This document shows, piece by piece, positions 46,801-54,768 of a stretch of DNA of 64,000 bases. The notes beneath the pieces were generated by a model that saw nothing but the letters and a program-made list of their open reading frames with translations, was not told the DNA's origin and made no database searches. This DNA is from Chryseosolibacter sp044507775 (GTDB lineage Bacteria > Bacteroidota > Bacteroidia > Cytophagales > Cyclobacteriaceae). A program made the translations under genes and the position numbers. Every line of letters starts with the position of its first letter. Position 1 is the first letter of the stretch. The DNA lies in NCBI GenBank assembly GCA_044507775.1, contig JBIQIY010000006.1, positions 62,001-126,000 on the forward strand. Reading direction: 5' to 3'.

Positions 46801-47201
46801 CCGGCGCCAACAACGGACTGGGTATCCACGCGCCCCTGAGCGGGGATGCCGCCTACGGCGGAAAAGAGATCCAGATTCTCGACGATACCGCTCCGGTATA
46901 CGCAAACCTGGAACCGTATCAGTATCATGGTTCCGTTTATGGCATCGTGCCCGCGAAGCGAGGTTACCTCAAACCCGTAGGCGAATGGAACCAGGAAGAA
47001 GTGTACGTGAAAGGCAACCGCATCAAGGTAACCCTGAACGGCACCGTGATCGTCGACGCAGACCTGAAGCAAGCTACGAAGAACGGCCCCATGGACCACA
47101 AAGACCATCCGGGATTACTCTCGAACAAAGGACATATTGGATTTCTCGGGCATGGAACGATTGTGAGGTTTAGGAACATTCGGGCGAGGGAGCTGAGGTG
47201 A
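43827..47201 (+). CDS. HEAT-repeat protein with two DUF1080 (3-keto-disaccharide hydrolase) domains
   Basis: 1124 residues. A signal peptide (LILLLATFVFNAHAQ) is followed by about 690 residues of helical HEAT-like repeats, rich in Ala, Leu and Lys. Then come two DUF1080 domains, at about 720-925 (FEPIFNGKDLSGW) and 930-1124 (FELLFNGKDLDKWVG). DUF1080 is a concanavalin-like fold named 3-keto-disaccharide hydrolase; it cleaves glycosides after C3 oxidation. The first domain has RDGDSGIYLRGSPQVQIWD and the second GANNGLGIHAPLSGDAAYGG with KEIQILDD, both expected sugar-site words. It follows the Gfo/Idh/MocA gene at once, suggesting an oxidise-then-cleave pair in the periplasm. The long HEAT part may be a scaffold. 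Confidence 0.88.
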   Translation: MKLKYIPLILLLATFVFNAHAQDKRTVQTKVADVLALFPAQTSADADRLYKDLTNLSDEGLDLVMDRVLPNGKEEGVPARYAVALLTHHAGTPGEKSRIEKAYLRGLSNSDNTEVKAYFIDNLKLVGTNASVSALSENINTEGLTQQAITALVSIGTPDARAALQSALEKNASAGATARLIQSLGELKYQPALQTITKHATSSDALIRRHALWSLALIADANSYGTLMQQAKNVKFKNDPMEATHALVEYIHQLSAKGNDKLAVQASQELLSNTLEADQQHFRLAALKAITKSQPDESTKILIKELNRFDPQYQKEVLKVASLNAQNEGALRQWTKVYKKATSLEGDILSMLAKADRSDAFVERTLLPALKSKNASTRMVASEEIAYSDNKKFQPALVDYLLTSTDEAEIQAAAAALLRMMDDNDAKILSSKIAAAKPANKAAIIGILAARRASETFDVALQNTSSNDAVVRKAAYAALPNLASSKHTSDLLMLLSEAKSDEETASVQQALITAIDKSSQGLVNDAYAQNKASILPLLPYVNDGNALAKVTDAFKSGSEKEKAAAFEALLNWQDHNAVRTLLAIRKDQQLKKYHEKALQAVVSQVAKSSLPDDQKLLFLREAMDQADKNAEKTSVIRAAGNLRSFLALTFVSAYLDDADLSRAASRSVMQIALPTADARPGLTGAVVRTTLQKILDKLEGQDSQYEVIDIQTYLANMPYTKGFEPIFNGKDLSGWQGLVENPIARAKMTKAELSKKQKEADAKLKESWSVNDGAIWFSGKGSNLCTTRPYGDFEMYVDWKISRDGDSGIYLRGSPQVQIWDPTGKSDNARVGSGGLFNNEKNPSKPLVVADNPVGEWNTFHIKMVGDKVTVHLNGILVVDDVVMENYWDRSIPIFPEEAIELQAHGNELAFRNIYVKELGAKPYELTADEKKEGFELLFNGKDLDKWVGNKTDYVVEDNTIAIYPAGKGHGNLYTEKEYSDFVFRFEFQLTPGANNGLGIHAPLSGDAAYGGKEIQILDDTAPVYANLEPYQYHGSVYGIVPAKRGYLKPVGEWNQEEVYVKGNRIKVTLNGTVIVDADLKQATKNGPMDHKDHPGLLSNKGHIGFLGHGTIVRFRNIRARELR

Positions 47202-47402
47202 GTTGTGAGTGGTGAGTGGTGAGTAGTGAGTTGGTGAGTGGTGAGTGGTGAGTGGTGAGTGAGCACTCCCTTTAAAGAGCCTGTCCTGAGCGGGCCGCGC
47301 AAGCGTGGTGCTGGGTTGAGCGTCAGCGAAGGATCTCCTGAACGCAAGGGCGGGATCGTGAATCGTGAGACGTGAGACGTGAGACGTGAGACGTGAGACG
47401 GA
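47202..47402. repeat. Left arm of a long imperfect inverted repeat with tandem words
   Basis: The arm starts right after the stop of the DUF1080 gene with about seven copies of gtgagtg/gtgagta. It goes on with a complex block at 47277-47362 (gcctgtcctgagcgggccgc and onwards) and ends with five copies of gtgagac. The complex block reappears inverted at 47600-47690 with about nine matches in ten by eye. Confidence 0.8.
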
Positions 47403-47475
47403 AACTGCGACTCAGCGGTTTTCTCCACGATTCCAATTTTTTGCGACTAACTAAAATGCCATTTGCCCCAACAAA

Positions 47476-47500
47476 AAAAAACCACCTTTCGGTGGTTTTT
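47476..47500. terminator. Bidirectional rho-independent terminator
   Basis: AAAAAACCACC, loop TTTC, GGTGGTTTTT: a 6-bp core stem with A- and T-runs on its two sides, at 47476-47500. It lies between the arms of the inverted repeat and would end both the DUF1080 transcript and, read in the other direction, the rpoD transcript. Confidence 0.88.
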
Positions 47501-47576
47501 CTCTGTGGATGCAGTCCACAAGAAGGAGCATTATCTTTATTCGCAAACTCGAGCGAAGTGTTGCAATCATCGAGTC

Positions 47577-47722
47577 GCACGAGCCACTCACGTCTGACGT
47601 CTCACGACCCCGCCCTTGCGTTGACGAGATCCCTTCGCTTACGCTCATCCCCTGCACCACCCTTGCGCGGCCCGCTCAGGACAGGCCCTTCGAAAGAGAG
47701 GCCACTCACCACTCACCAACTC
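47577..47722. repeat. Right arm of the long imperfect inverted repeat
   Basis: In reverse complement this arm reads gtgagttggtgagtgg, then the complex block containing gcctgtcctgagcgggccgc, then cgtgagacgtcagacgtgag, the same order as in the left arm. It ends on the last codon of rpoD. Short differences, insertions and deletions distinguish the arms, so the duplication is not recent. Confidence 0.8.
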
Positions 47723-48584
47723 ATCCTAAAAACGGCTTCAGCGTATTGCTTCTCGAGCTATGTCTCAGCCGGCGAGTTGCCTTTTCCTTGATCTGACGTA
47801 CGCGTTCTCGCGTGAGGTTATACTTCTGGCCGATCTCCTCAAGCGTCATGGCGTGTTCGCCATTCAATCCGAAGTAGTATGAAATTACGTCTGCTTCCCG
47901 CTGTGTCAGTGTCGAGAGTGCGCGTTGCACCTCTTTCCTCAGCGAGTCCATCATCAGCTCGGAGTCCGGCGTTTCTTCGCTGTCGTTGGCGAGAACATCC
48001 AGGAGACTGTTTTCCTCTCCCTGCACAAATGGGGCATCCATCGAAACATGGCGACCGGAGATCTTCATGGTGTCGGTAACCTCGTCTGTGGAGATATCGA
48101 GTACTTCAGCCAGCTCTTCGGAAGAAGGCTCGCGTTGAAATTTCTGCTCAAGTTCGGAGAACGTCTTGGAGATTTTGTTAAGTGACCCAACCCTGTTGAG
48201 GGGGAGGCGAACGATGCGCGATTGTTCTGCCAGCGCCTGCATGATCGACTGACGAATCCACCACACTGCGTATGAAATAAACTTGAAGCCGCGGGTTTCA
48301 TCAAATCTCTTAGCGGCCTTGATCAGTCCCAGATTACCTTCATTGATAAGATCACCCAGGGTAAGTCCGTTGTTCTGGTATTGCTTCGCTACTGAAACGA
48401 CAAAACGAAGGTTTGCCTTCGTCAGTTTCTCCAGCGCGATCTGGTCCCCTTCACGGATCCTTTTTGCCAACTCCACTTCTACATCCGATGTGATCAAATC
48501 GACCTTGCCAATTTCCTGGAGATATTTGTCCAGCGACTGGCTTTCGCGATTCGTAATCTGTTTACTGATCTTTAACTGTCTCAT
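47721..48584 (-). CDS. rpoD: Primary sigma factor RpoD (sigma A) of the Bacteroidota type
   Basis: 287 residues, the usual size in Bacteroidota, where the long region 1.1 and the non-conserved insert are missing. Region 1.2 has SLDKYLQEIGKVDLIT; region 2 has EGNLGLIKAAKRFDETRGFK and the core KFISYAVWWIRQSI; region 3 has RVGSLNKISKTFSELEQ; region 4 has the helix-turn-helix AMTLEEIGQKYNLTRERVRQ. It directs RNA polymerase to housekeeping promoters with the TTTG / TAnnTTTG boxes of this phylum. It is alone on its strand; a 410-base upstream gap is shared with a divergent oxidoreductase gene, and its 3' end abuts the inverted repeat. Confidence 0.97.
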   Translation of the reverse strand: MRQLKISKQITNRESQSLDKYLQEIGKVDLITSDVEVELAKRIREGDQIALEKLTKANLRFVVSVAKQYQNNGLTLGDLINEGNLGLIKAAKRFDETRGFKFISYAVWWIRQSIMQALAEQSRIVRLPLNRVGSLNKISKTFSELEQKFQREPSSEELAEVLDISTDEVTDTMKISGRHVSMDAPFVQGEENSLLDVLANDSEETPDSELMMDSLRKEVQRALSTLTQREADVISYYFGLNGEHAMTLEEIGQKYNLTRERVRQIKEKATRRLRHSSRSNTLKPFLG

Positions 48585-48860
48585 TAACTTTGATATGAAT
48601 TATTGTGCGTAAAAACGATGAAAAATTCTTGTCTCCAGGGGGGTTAACCGCTACAGGACCGATTAGGTTCGGCGAAAAACAGAATTTGGGATGGGTATTT
48701 GAGCCGATGGCTAAAAAATTTCCCTAAAGGTACAAATATCTGCTCCATTTAGTTCCCGAAGGCCGCAAAGTTGCTGATTAAAGCATCATTTCTTAACCTG
48801 GCACGCAAAAAAACCGCTTTTTAGGCGGATGACAATAAAAATGGGCTCACTTTGTCTTGA

Positions 48861-48934
48861 TTCGGAGGCGCGTCCCAAAGTAACCCGCCTTATTGGATGG
48901 GTGTTCACTCCGGGGTTTGGATTTAGCCTCCGAA
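48861..48934. promoter_or_regulatory. Candidate structured RNA element in the rpoD / oxidoreductase intergenic gap
   Basis: TTCGGAGGC at 48861-48869 pairs perfectly with GCCTCCGAA at 48926-48934. Inside, CCAAA with TTTGG and CCC with GGG can form inner stems, giving one long nested hairpin. It lies 60 bases before the oxidoreductase start. The rest of 48585-48994 shows no gene; a weak minus-strand hairpin with seven T is near 48810-48830. No known riboswitch class is recognised. Confidence 0.3.
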
Positions 48935-48994
48935 GGTCTTAATTTAAGTTTTGCCACGGTTGTGCCGTCGCTTAACGAATCCAATAATATAGAT

Positions 48995-50086
48995 ATGATG
49001 CACAGAAGAAAATTCCTTCAGGGAGCGGTTGCAGGAGTGGCCGGAGTCGCCCTCAGCAGCGAGCATGCTTTCGCGAACATTATTGTCCCTCAAAGCCGCA
49101 AATTAGGCGTCGCCCTGGTCGGTTTAGGTTACTATAGCACGGATCTTCTCGCCCCGGGGTTGCAGATGACCAGCAACTGTTATCTCGCGGGCATCGTCAC
49201 GGGCACACCCGCCAAGGCTGAGCGGTGGAAACAACAATACAAGATCCCGGACAAGAACATCTACAACTACGACAATTTTGCTTCACTTGCCAATAACCCT
49301 GCCATCGATATTGTGTACATCGTGCTGCCGCCTTCAATGCACGCCGAGTACAGCATAAAAGGCGCTGAAGCCGGCAAGCAGGTCTGGTGCGAGAAGCCGA
49401 TGGCCATGACTGCATCGGAATGCCAGCGCATGATCGATGCGGCAAACAAGAATAAGGTGCAGCTCACGGTCGGATACCGCATGCATCATGAGCCAAACAC
49501 GCAGCGGATTATGAAAATTGCGAAGGATCTTCCGTATGGGAAACTCACGACGCTTTCCGCAGCTGCAGGCTATCGCGAAGGGCGAACGGACCATTGGAAA
49601 CAGAAAAAGGAAATGGGCGGAGGCGCGATGTACGACATGGGCGTCTATCCGCTGAATGCCGCGCGTTACAGCTCCGGCATGGAGCCAATCGCAGTGACAG
49701 CCCGGGCTTCTACCACGCGTCCTGAAATCTACAAGGAAGTGGAAGAAACGATGGAGTTTGATCTCGAATTCCCAGGCGGCGCCACAGCGAAATGCGAGAC
49801 GAGCTTTGGCAAAGGCATGAACGACCTCGAGGTCAACTTCGAAAAGGGATCGTATACACTGTCTCCGTTCCAGGCCTACAGCGGAATCAACGGACAAACC
49901 AGCGATGGAATCCAGCTGAATGCAAAGATCCCTCACCAGCAAGCAAAGCAGATGGATGACGATGCGATGGCGATCATGAAAAAAACCAAACCAATCGTTC
50001 CAGGGGAAGAGGGGCTCAAAGACATCCGGATTGTCGAAGCGATCTATAAATCCGTCCGGGAGAAGAAGCGTGTTTCGATTGTCTAA
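48995..50086 (+). CDS. Exported Gfo/Idh/MocA family oxidoreductase, glucose-fructose oxidoreductase-like
   Basis: 363 residues from the ATG at 48995 (a second ATG follows directly). A twin-arginine signal (RRKFLQGAVAGVAGVALSS) exports it. The Rossmann fold opens with LGVALVGLGYYSTDLLAPGL and the catalytic Lys is in CEKPMAMTASECQRMID. The C-terminal half has MGGGAMYDMGVYPLNAARY, close to glucose-fructose oxidoreductase of Zymomonas, a periplasmic enzyme with NADP bound throughout the cycle. It should oxidise one sugar and reduce another, or act on glycosides as the paralogue at 42.5 kb. A quinoprotein gene follows 163 bases later on the same strand. The two oxidoreductases differ clearly and are not a recent duplication. 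Confidence 0.9.
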   Translation: MMHRRKFLQGAVAGVAGVALSSEHAFANIIVPQSRKLGVALVGLGYYSTDLLAPGLQMTSNCYLAGIVTGTPAKAERWKQQYKIPDKNIYNYDNFASLANNPAIDIVYIVLPPSMHAEYSIKGAEAGKQVWCEKPMAMTASECQRMIDAANKNKVQLTVGYRMHHEPNTQRIMKIAKDLPYGKLTTLSAAAGYREGRTDHWKQKKEMGGGAMYDMGVYPLNAARYSSGMEPIAVTARASTTRPEIYKEVEETMEFDLEFPGGATAKCETSFGKGMNDLEVNFEKGSYTLSPFQAYSGINGQTSDGIQLNAKIPHQQAKQMDDDAMAIMKKTKPIVPGEEGLKDIRIVEAIYKSVREKKRVSIV

Positions 50087-50198
50087 AGTTGACAATTAGG
50101 CACCGAAATGGTGATGGTCGTCCGGCCAGGAGCCCTGGGGTTGAATGCATCGTACCAAGGAAGCCCCGTAAAGGCGAAATACATTGGAGGTGGCGAGT

Positions 50199-50240
50199 GA
50201 ATTCAAAATTCAAAGTTCAAGAATTTAAAAATTTAAAAGG
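50199..50240. repeat. Low-complexity AT-rich segment (attcaaa / atttaaa words)
   Basis: Words attcaaa, gttcaag and atttaaa repeat for about 40 bases just upstream of the quinoprotein gene. The end supplies an AAAAGG ribosome-binding-like site nine bases before a TTG start. Confidence 0.5.
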
Positions 50241-50249
50241 TTAATTGAT

Positions 50250-52370
50250 TTGAAGTCGAGATCGTTCTTATTGTTTCTTTTCCTGATCGTAACATTACTA
50301 GTCGTATTGTATTTCTTCAACCCCATTCATTCGGATAGCGAAGAATGGCGAGACTATCTGGGCGGCCCCGACCGAAACCACTACTCTACCCTCACCCAAA
50401 TCGATGCTTCCAATGTCAGCCGGCTGAAAATCGCATGGGAATACCACACCGGTGACAGCGGCCAGGTGCAATGCAATCCAATTATCGTCAACGGCAGGTT
50501 GTACGCCGTCACGGCAAATGCCGAACCGTTTGCCCTGGATGCAGCCACCGGCGCGGAACTGTGGAGGATCCCCAATGAAAACGCTAACAATGTGATCATG
50601 CGAGGTGTGTCGTACTGGGAGGATGGCGGTGACAAGCGCATCTTGTTTTCGCGCGATTCGTGGCTGCATGCAGTCGATGCGTTGACGGGCAAGCCGGTGA
50701 TGACCTTCGGGGACAGCGGCCGCGTGAGCCTGAAGGCCGGCCTGGGGCCAACTGCTGAAAAGAAATATGTTAACTCGCGAACTCCGGGAGCAATCTACCA
50801 GGATCTGATCATCATGCCGCTGAGTCTTTCCGAAGGGTCGGATGCAGCATTGGGACATATCCAGGCCTTCAATATCCGGACGGGCAAACTCGCATGGGTG
50901 TTCAAGACCATCCCCGACCCGGGTGAATTTGGATATGACACCTGGCCACAGGATGTATACAGGAATATTGACGTGGGCGGAGCTAACAACTGGGCAGGAA
51001 TGGCAGTCGACAATGACCGTGGGATAGTCTTCGTTCCGACGGGTTCCGCAGCCTTCGATTTCTACGGCGGCAAACGCAAAGGCGAGAATCTCTTTGCCAA
51101 TACACTTCTCGCCCTCAACGCCCGGACGGGCGAACGCATATGGCATTTTCAGTTCGTGCGCCACGACATATTCGACCGTGATGCGCCGGCGCCGCCCAAC
51201 CTCATCACGCTTACACACGATGGTAAGAAAATCGACGCTGTTGCCCAGGTAACCAAGCAGGGTTTTGTATTTATCTTCAACCGCGAAACTGGCGAGCCAT
51301 TATTTCCCATAGAAGAAGTACCTGTTCCATCCTCCGACATTCCCGGCGAGGAAACCTGGCCCACTCAACCCTTGCCTGTGAAACCTCTGCCCTATGCGCG
51401 GCAGACGCTGACCGAAGCTGATATCAACCCCCATTCGAAGCACCGGGATTCGTTGTTGATAACGCTGAGAAAAAGCAGATTCGAAGGGCCGTTCACTCCC
51501 CTCTCGAAAGGCGGAAGCATCGTCTACCCTGGCTTGGATGGAGGGGCTGAATGGGGCGGCGCTGCTGTGGACCCCGACGGCATCATGTATGTCAACAGTA
51601 ACGAGATGAGTTGGCTGATCTCCCTGGACAAACGCAAAGAGAAAACTGAAAATATCGTAAGCCCCGGTCAGCAAATCTATGCCTTGAACTGTGCAACATG
51701 CCATGGCGCTGAACGCCAGGGTAATGCGGCGAGTGGGTATCCATCACTGGTCGACGTGAACAATCGGTTTGAGCGGAATCATGTACTTGACGTCATCACC
51801 AAGGGTCGCGGACGCATGCCAGGGAACCAACGCCTCACGGAAGATGAAAAGAAGAGCCTCGTTGCATTTCTTTACGGCGACAAGATCCGTCCTGTAGCGC
51901 AGCGTCCGGTGGAAAAGAAGGAGGTGATGGGTGAACAGCCTATTGATTATGCGATCTCCGGCTACACAAAGTTCCTGGATAAAGATGGCTATCCCGCCAT
52001 CCGTCCACCCTGGGGAACGCTCAATGCCATCGACCTTAACACGGGGGAATACGTGTGGACGAAAGTTTACGGCACGTACCCCGAGCTCGAGTCGCAAGGC
52101 ATTCCTCAAACCGGCTCCGAGAATTACGGCGGTGCGGTGATTACGAAAAGTGGATTGCTGTTCATCGCCGGAACCAAAGACAAGAAGTTCCGCGCATACA
52201 ACAAGGCAAATGGTGAACTCTTATGGGAGACCTCATTGCCGGCAGCAGGCTTTGCCACACCCAGTACTTATGAAGTGGAGGGAAAGCAGTTCGTCGTCAT
52301 TGCCTGCGGTGGAACGAAACTCGGCGCAGAGAAAGGTGACAGCTACGTAGCATTCGCGTTGCCGAATTAG
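50250..52370 (+). CDS. PQQ-dependent dehydrogenase with inserted cytochrome c domain
   Basis: 706 residues. An N-terminal membrane anchor or signal (FLLFLFLIVTLLVVLYFF) precedes a quinoprotein propeller that starts with DRNHYSTLTQIDASNVSRLK. As in the paralogue at 27 kb, a haem site (CATCHG, about residue 481) sits inside the chain and the propeller continues after it (WGTLNAIDLNTGEYVW) to AGTKDKKFRAYNKANGELLW. Electrons from sugar or alcohol oxidation would pass to this haem and on to other periplasmic cytochromes. The start is TTG with an AAAAGG site nine bases upstream; no good ATG is near. It lies between the second oxidoreductase and the FlgO/CsgG-like gene. The two copies share order and motifs but differ at many positions. 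Confidence 0.9.
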   Translation: MKSRSFLLFLFLIVTLLVVLYFFNPIHSDSEEWRDYLGGPDRNHYSTLTQIDASNVSRLKIAWEYHTGDSGQVQCNPIIVNGRLYAVTANAEPFALDAATGAELWRIPNENANNVIMRGVSYWEDGGDKRILFSRDSWLHAVDALTGKPVMTFGDSGRVSLKAGLGPTAEKKYVNSRTPGAIYQDLIIMPLSLSEGSDAALGHIQAFNIRTGKLAWVFKTIPDPGEFGYDTWPQDVYRNIDVGGANNWAGMAVDNDRGIVFVPTGSAAFDFYGGKRKGENLFANTLLALNARTGERIWHFQFVRHDIFDRDAPAPPNLITLTHDGKKIDAVAQVTKQGFVFIFNRETGEPLFPIEEVPVPSSDIPGEETWPTQPLPVKPLPYARQTLTEADINPHSKHRDSLLITLRKSRFEGPFTPLSKGGSIVYPGLDGGAEWGGAAVDPDGIMYVNSNEMSWLISLDKRKEKTENIVSPGQQIYALNCATCHGAERQGNAASGYPSLVDVNNRFERNHVLDVITKGRGRMPGNQRLTEDEKKSLVAFLYGDKIRPVAQRPVEKKEVMGEQPIDYAISGYTKFLDKDGYPAIRPPWGTLNAIDLNTGEYVWTKVYGTYPELESQGIPQTGSENYGGAVITKSGLLFIAGTKDKKFRAYNKANGELLWETSLPAAGFATPSTYEVEGKQFVVIACGGTKLGAEKGDSYVAFALPN

Positions 52371-52419
52371 TCATCTTTGAAATCGCCGAGCTATTCCTCA
52401 TATTTGAATAAACCCCTGT

Positions 52420-54477
52420 ATGCGCCACTTGCTATTCATTGGCCTGTTAGCAGCGCCAATTCTGGTTTCAGCACAGAAGACCAAGGACCATACCGCGGTC
52501 GTTGCAGAACTCGCCCGGCAGATTTCGAATGCCTCGCTCCCTAAATCTCCAACCCGTCTGGCAGTGGTGACCTTTGTTCCCGTCCAGTCGAACGTGAACG
52601 CAGCAAACACTTTTGGCGACTACCTCACGGAGTCAATCATCGGCCAGTTATCCGCCAATACCCATTCGATCCGACTTTTTGAACGCAAACGGGTTGACGC
52701 AATCCTGAAAGAAAATGAGTTTATGCTCTCCGGGATGATGAAGGCAAGCGAAGCGATCAAGATTGGGGAGTTGCTTCCTATTGACGCACTGTTTTCAGGA
52801 ACATATACCAAATTGAAGAACTACATTGACGTCACGGGCAGACTCATCGACGTTGTTAGTGGTGAGATCATCATGACCTACACAGGCAGGATCCGGTTGA
52901 CGAAGAACATCAGGACACTGTTCCCGGAATCGTCTGGAACCGACCCAAAACCTTCCTCCGCAGCGGCAGGAGTATCACCAGGAAAGAATCTCCCTGAGGC
53001 GAAAGAGACACAGGCTGATATCGAATCGCGTTGCAAGGCACACACGACAGCGTTTCAGGAAAAACTTCGTGATCTTTCAACGCCGGACAAAGTAGACGCG
53101 CTTGTCAAAGAGGCGATGAAGACACCGTTCGAAAATACCTGCGGCGCGCTTCACTATCACCTCATCAATGCACTTTCGCGTTACAACCTTTATCCCGCGG
53201 ATTACCGCCAGTTCCTCTTATCTACATTGGATACCATATCGTATCCGCCCGGTGACGATCGCGCCTACAGTGCACTGAGTTATCTCACAAAGCAAAAAGA
53301 AGTTCCTGACGATCTGTGGGCAACTGGATTGTCCATCGCAAGTAAAGTCGGCGACTACACTCTTTCATCCTACCTGGGGTTCCTCTTCAATCGGGTCGAT
53401 GTGCCGGATACGGTCACCGTTCAAAAACGCGCGGATCAGTATTTTGATCTTCTCAACAAAGGGCGGATCGGCTTGCCACGGGCTATTTCCTATGATCGCG
53501 GTTTTTACGAAATGATGGAGGCGCTTTCCGCGAACCAGGCACTCCGGATGTATGTCTACAGGCGATACTCTGAGCCTCTCCCCACTGAACCGGACAATAG
53601 CCTCGGCTTGCATCTCATGTACCTGAAACGGATGTACGGGGACGAAACGGATCCTGCAAGAAAGACGATCATCATCCGCTGGATTGGCGCCTACTTCAAC
53701 AAGCACATCAACCGGAAATCTGGCGACCAACTCTACGACCTCGCCCGTGATTTCCAGCCGTACCCTAATCATGAGAATGTTCAGTTCCGGATGGATCAGA
53801 ACAAGGAAGCGGCGCGCAAGTTTCCACCGGGCGATCTGGCAGTGCTCGTCGGATTGTGCCGCGACAAGTTTGCAAAGTACGCCACGGAGACACCCTACGC
53901 CAGCCAACGCGAAGATCGCATCAACTTCTGCGTGCAGAACGGAATTCCGATAGCGGGAGTTATTCCCAATCTGGAGGAGTCGGGTAAAATCCTGGCGGGC
54001 AGCTTGGTTGACGAGCAGCTTCGCGTGATGAAACTGTTAGTTCAGATGGGCGATCAAACCGCACCGCTTGAGAAGACATTCGTTTCACTCCTGAGTCGGA
54101 AATCGCTTGAGGACAAAGCGGCATTGCAGGAAGTTCAGACCCTGGCGCTCCGGGCCCTTGGAGAAATCAGGACGAGGGATTCACAGGCGATTGACTTCAT
54201 GGTTGCCAGCCTGAAGAACTACGACAAGACAGCGGAAGTATCCGCAGATGCGCTTGTGTCTATCGGAAAGCCCGCAGTGCCATCCCTCATAAAACAACTG
54301 GATGCCACCACCATTCACGATGGCGGACTGCAATACAAGCTTGTCGTCATACTTGGGAAGATTGGCAAGGACGCGCAGTCCGCCACCCCCACCCTGCGCA
54401 AGCTCTTAACAACTACTTCCAACCAGGACATCCGCTACGCCATCGAAGCCGCCCTGCAAGCTTTCGCAATTGACTAA
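52420..54477 (+). CDS. FlgO/CsgG-like domain protein with C-terminal HEAT repeats
   Basis: 685 residues. A signal peptide (LLFIGLLAAPILVSA) precedes a domain at about residues 35-165 with LAVVTFVP, FGDYLTESIIGQLSA, FERKRVDAILKENEF and ALFSGTYTKLKNYIDVTGRL, the pattern of FlgO and of the periplasmic part of CsgG. This family builds on an alpha/beta fold that reads or assembles outer-membrane structures. A long helical middle follows, and HEAT-like repeats at about 520-685 (ALRALGEIRTRDSQAIDF, DALVSIGKPAVPSLIKQL). The combination is unusual and the function unknown; a surface or peptidoglycan-facing role is a guess. Its stop is followed by the repeats described next. Confidence 0.75.
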   Translation: MRHLLFIGLLAAPILVSAQKTKDHTAVVAELARQISNASLPKSPTRLAVVTFVPVQSNVNAANTFGDYLTESIIGQLSANTHSIRLFERKRVDAILKENEFMLSGMMKASEAIKIGELLPIDALFSGTYTKLKNYIDVTGRLIDVVSGEIIMTYTGRIRLTKNIRTLFPESSGTDPKPSSAAAGVSPGKNLPEAKETQADIESRCKAHTTAFQEKLRDLSTPDKVDALVKEAMKTPFENTCGALHYHLINALSRYNLYPADYRQFLLSTLDTISYPPGDDRAYSALSYLTKQKEVPDDLWATGLSIASKVGDYTLSSYLGFLFNRVDVPDTVTVQKRADQYFDLLNKGRIGLPRAISYDRGFYEMMEALSANQALRMYVYRRYSEPLPTEPDNSLGLHLMYLKRMYGDETDPARKTIIIRWIGAYFNKHINRKSGDQLYDLARDFQPYPNHENVQFRMDQNKEAARKFPPGDLAVLVGLCRDKFAKYATETPYASQREDRINFCVQNGIPIAGVIPNLEESGKILAGSLVDEQLRVMKLLVQMGDQTAPLEKTFVSLLSRKSLEDKAALQEVQTLALRALGEIRTRDSQAIDFMVASLKNYDKTAEVSADALVSIGKPAVPSLIKQLDATTIHDGGLQYKLVVILGKIGKDAQSATPTLRKLLTTTSNQDIRYAIEAALQAFAID

Positions 54478-54499
54478 CTCACGATCGAAGGTTGACGTT

Positions 54500-54553
54500 T
54501 CACGATTCACGTCTCACGATTCACGATTCACGTCTCACGATTCACGTCTCGCG
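54500..54553. repeat. Tandem repeat (cacgattcacgtctcacg type)
   Basis: Words cacgattcacg and cacgtctcacg alternate for about 55 bases after the FlgO/CsgG-like gene. The same word, inverted, forms the gtgagac run at 47.36 kb. Downstream, at 54578-54600, comes a ctcacgcaaaggcgccaag-like stretch, another word I associate with dispersed repeats. The rest of 54478-54798 holds no gene. Confidence 0.7.
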
Positions 54554-54768
54554 GGTCGTTGCACGCACCGTCGCGGAAATCTCACGCAAAGGCGCCAAGC
54601 TCGCTATTAAATGCCTCTAAATCATTCAGTGCGTGCGGCTACGGCTTGTTGGCTGGTTTTTGATAGGCCACCACAGGGACCGCAAAGGGATTCCAGCGCT
54701 GAAGCGCAGGTGGTATCCGCCGTAGATTGGTCAACACGGAGAGAGAAGAACGCCGTCACGATTTGACG

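Noticed and set aside
47341..47402. Possible CRISPR array in the gtgagac run
   Set aside because: Direct head-to-tail words with no spacers; belongs to the inverted repeat.
50298..51218. 306-codon minus-strand open frame inside the quinoprotein gene
   Set aside because: Antisense to a clear PQQ propeller; no recognisable motif.
54500..54553. Possible CRISPR array
   Set aside because: The units are 8-18 bases and adjoin each other without unique spacers; no cas genes occur.
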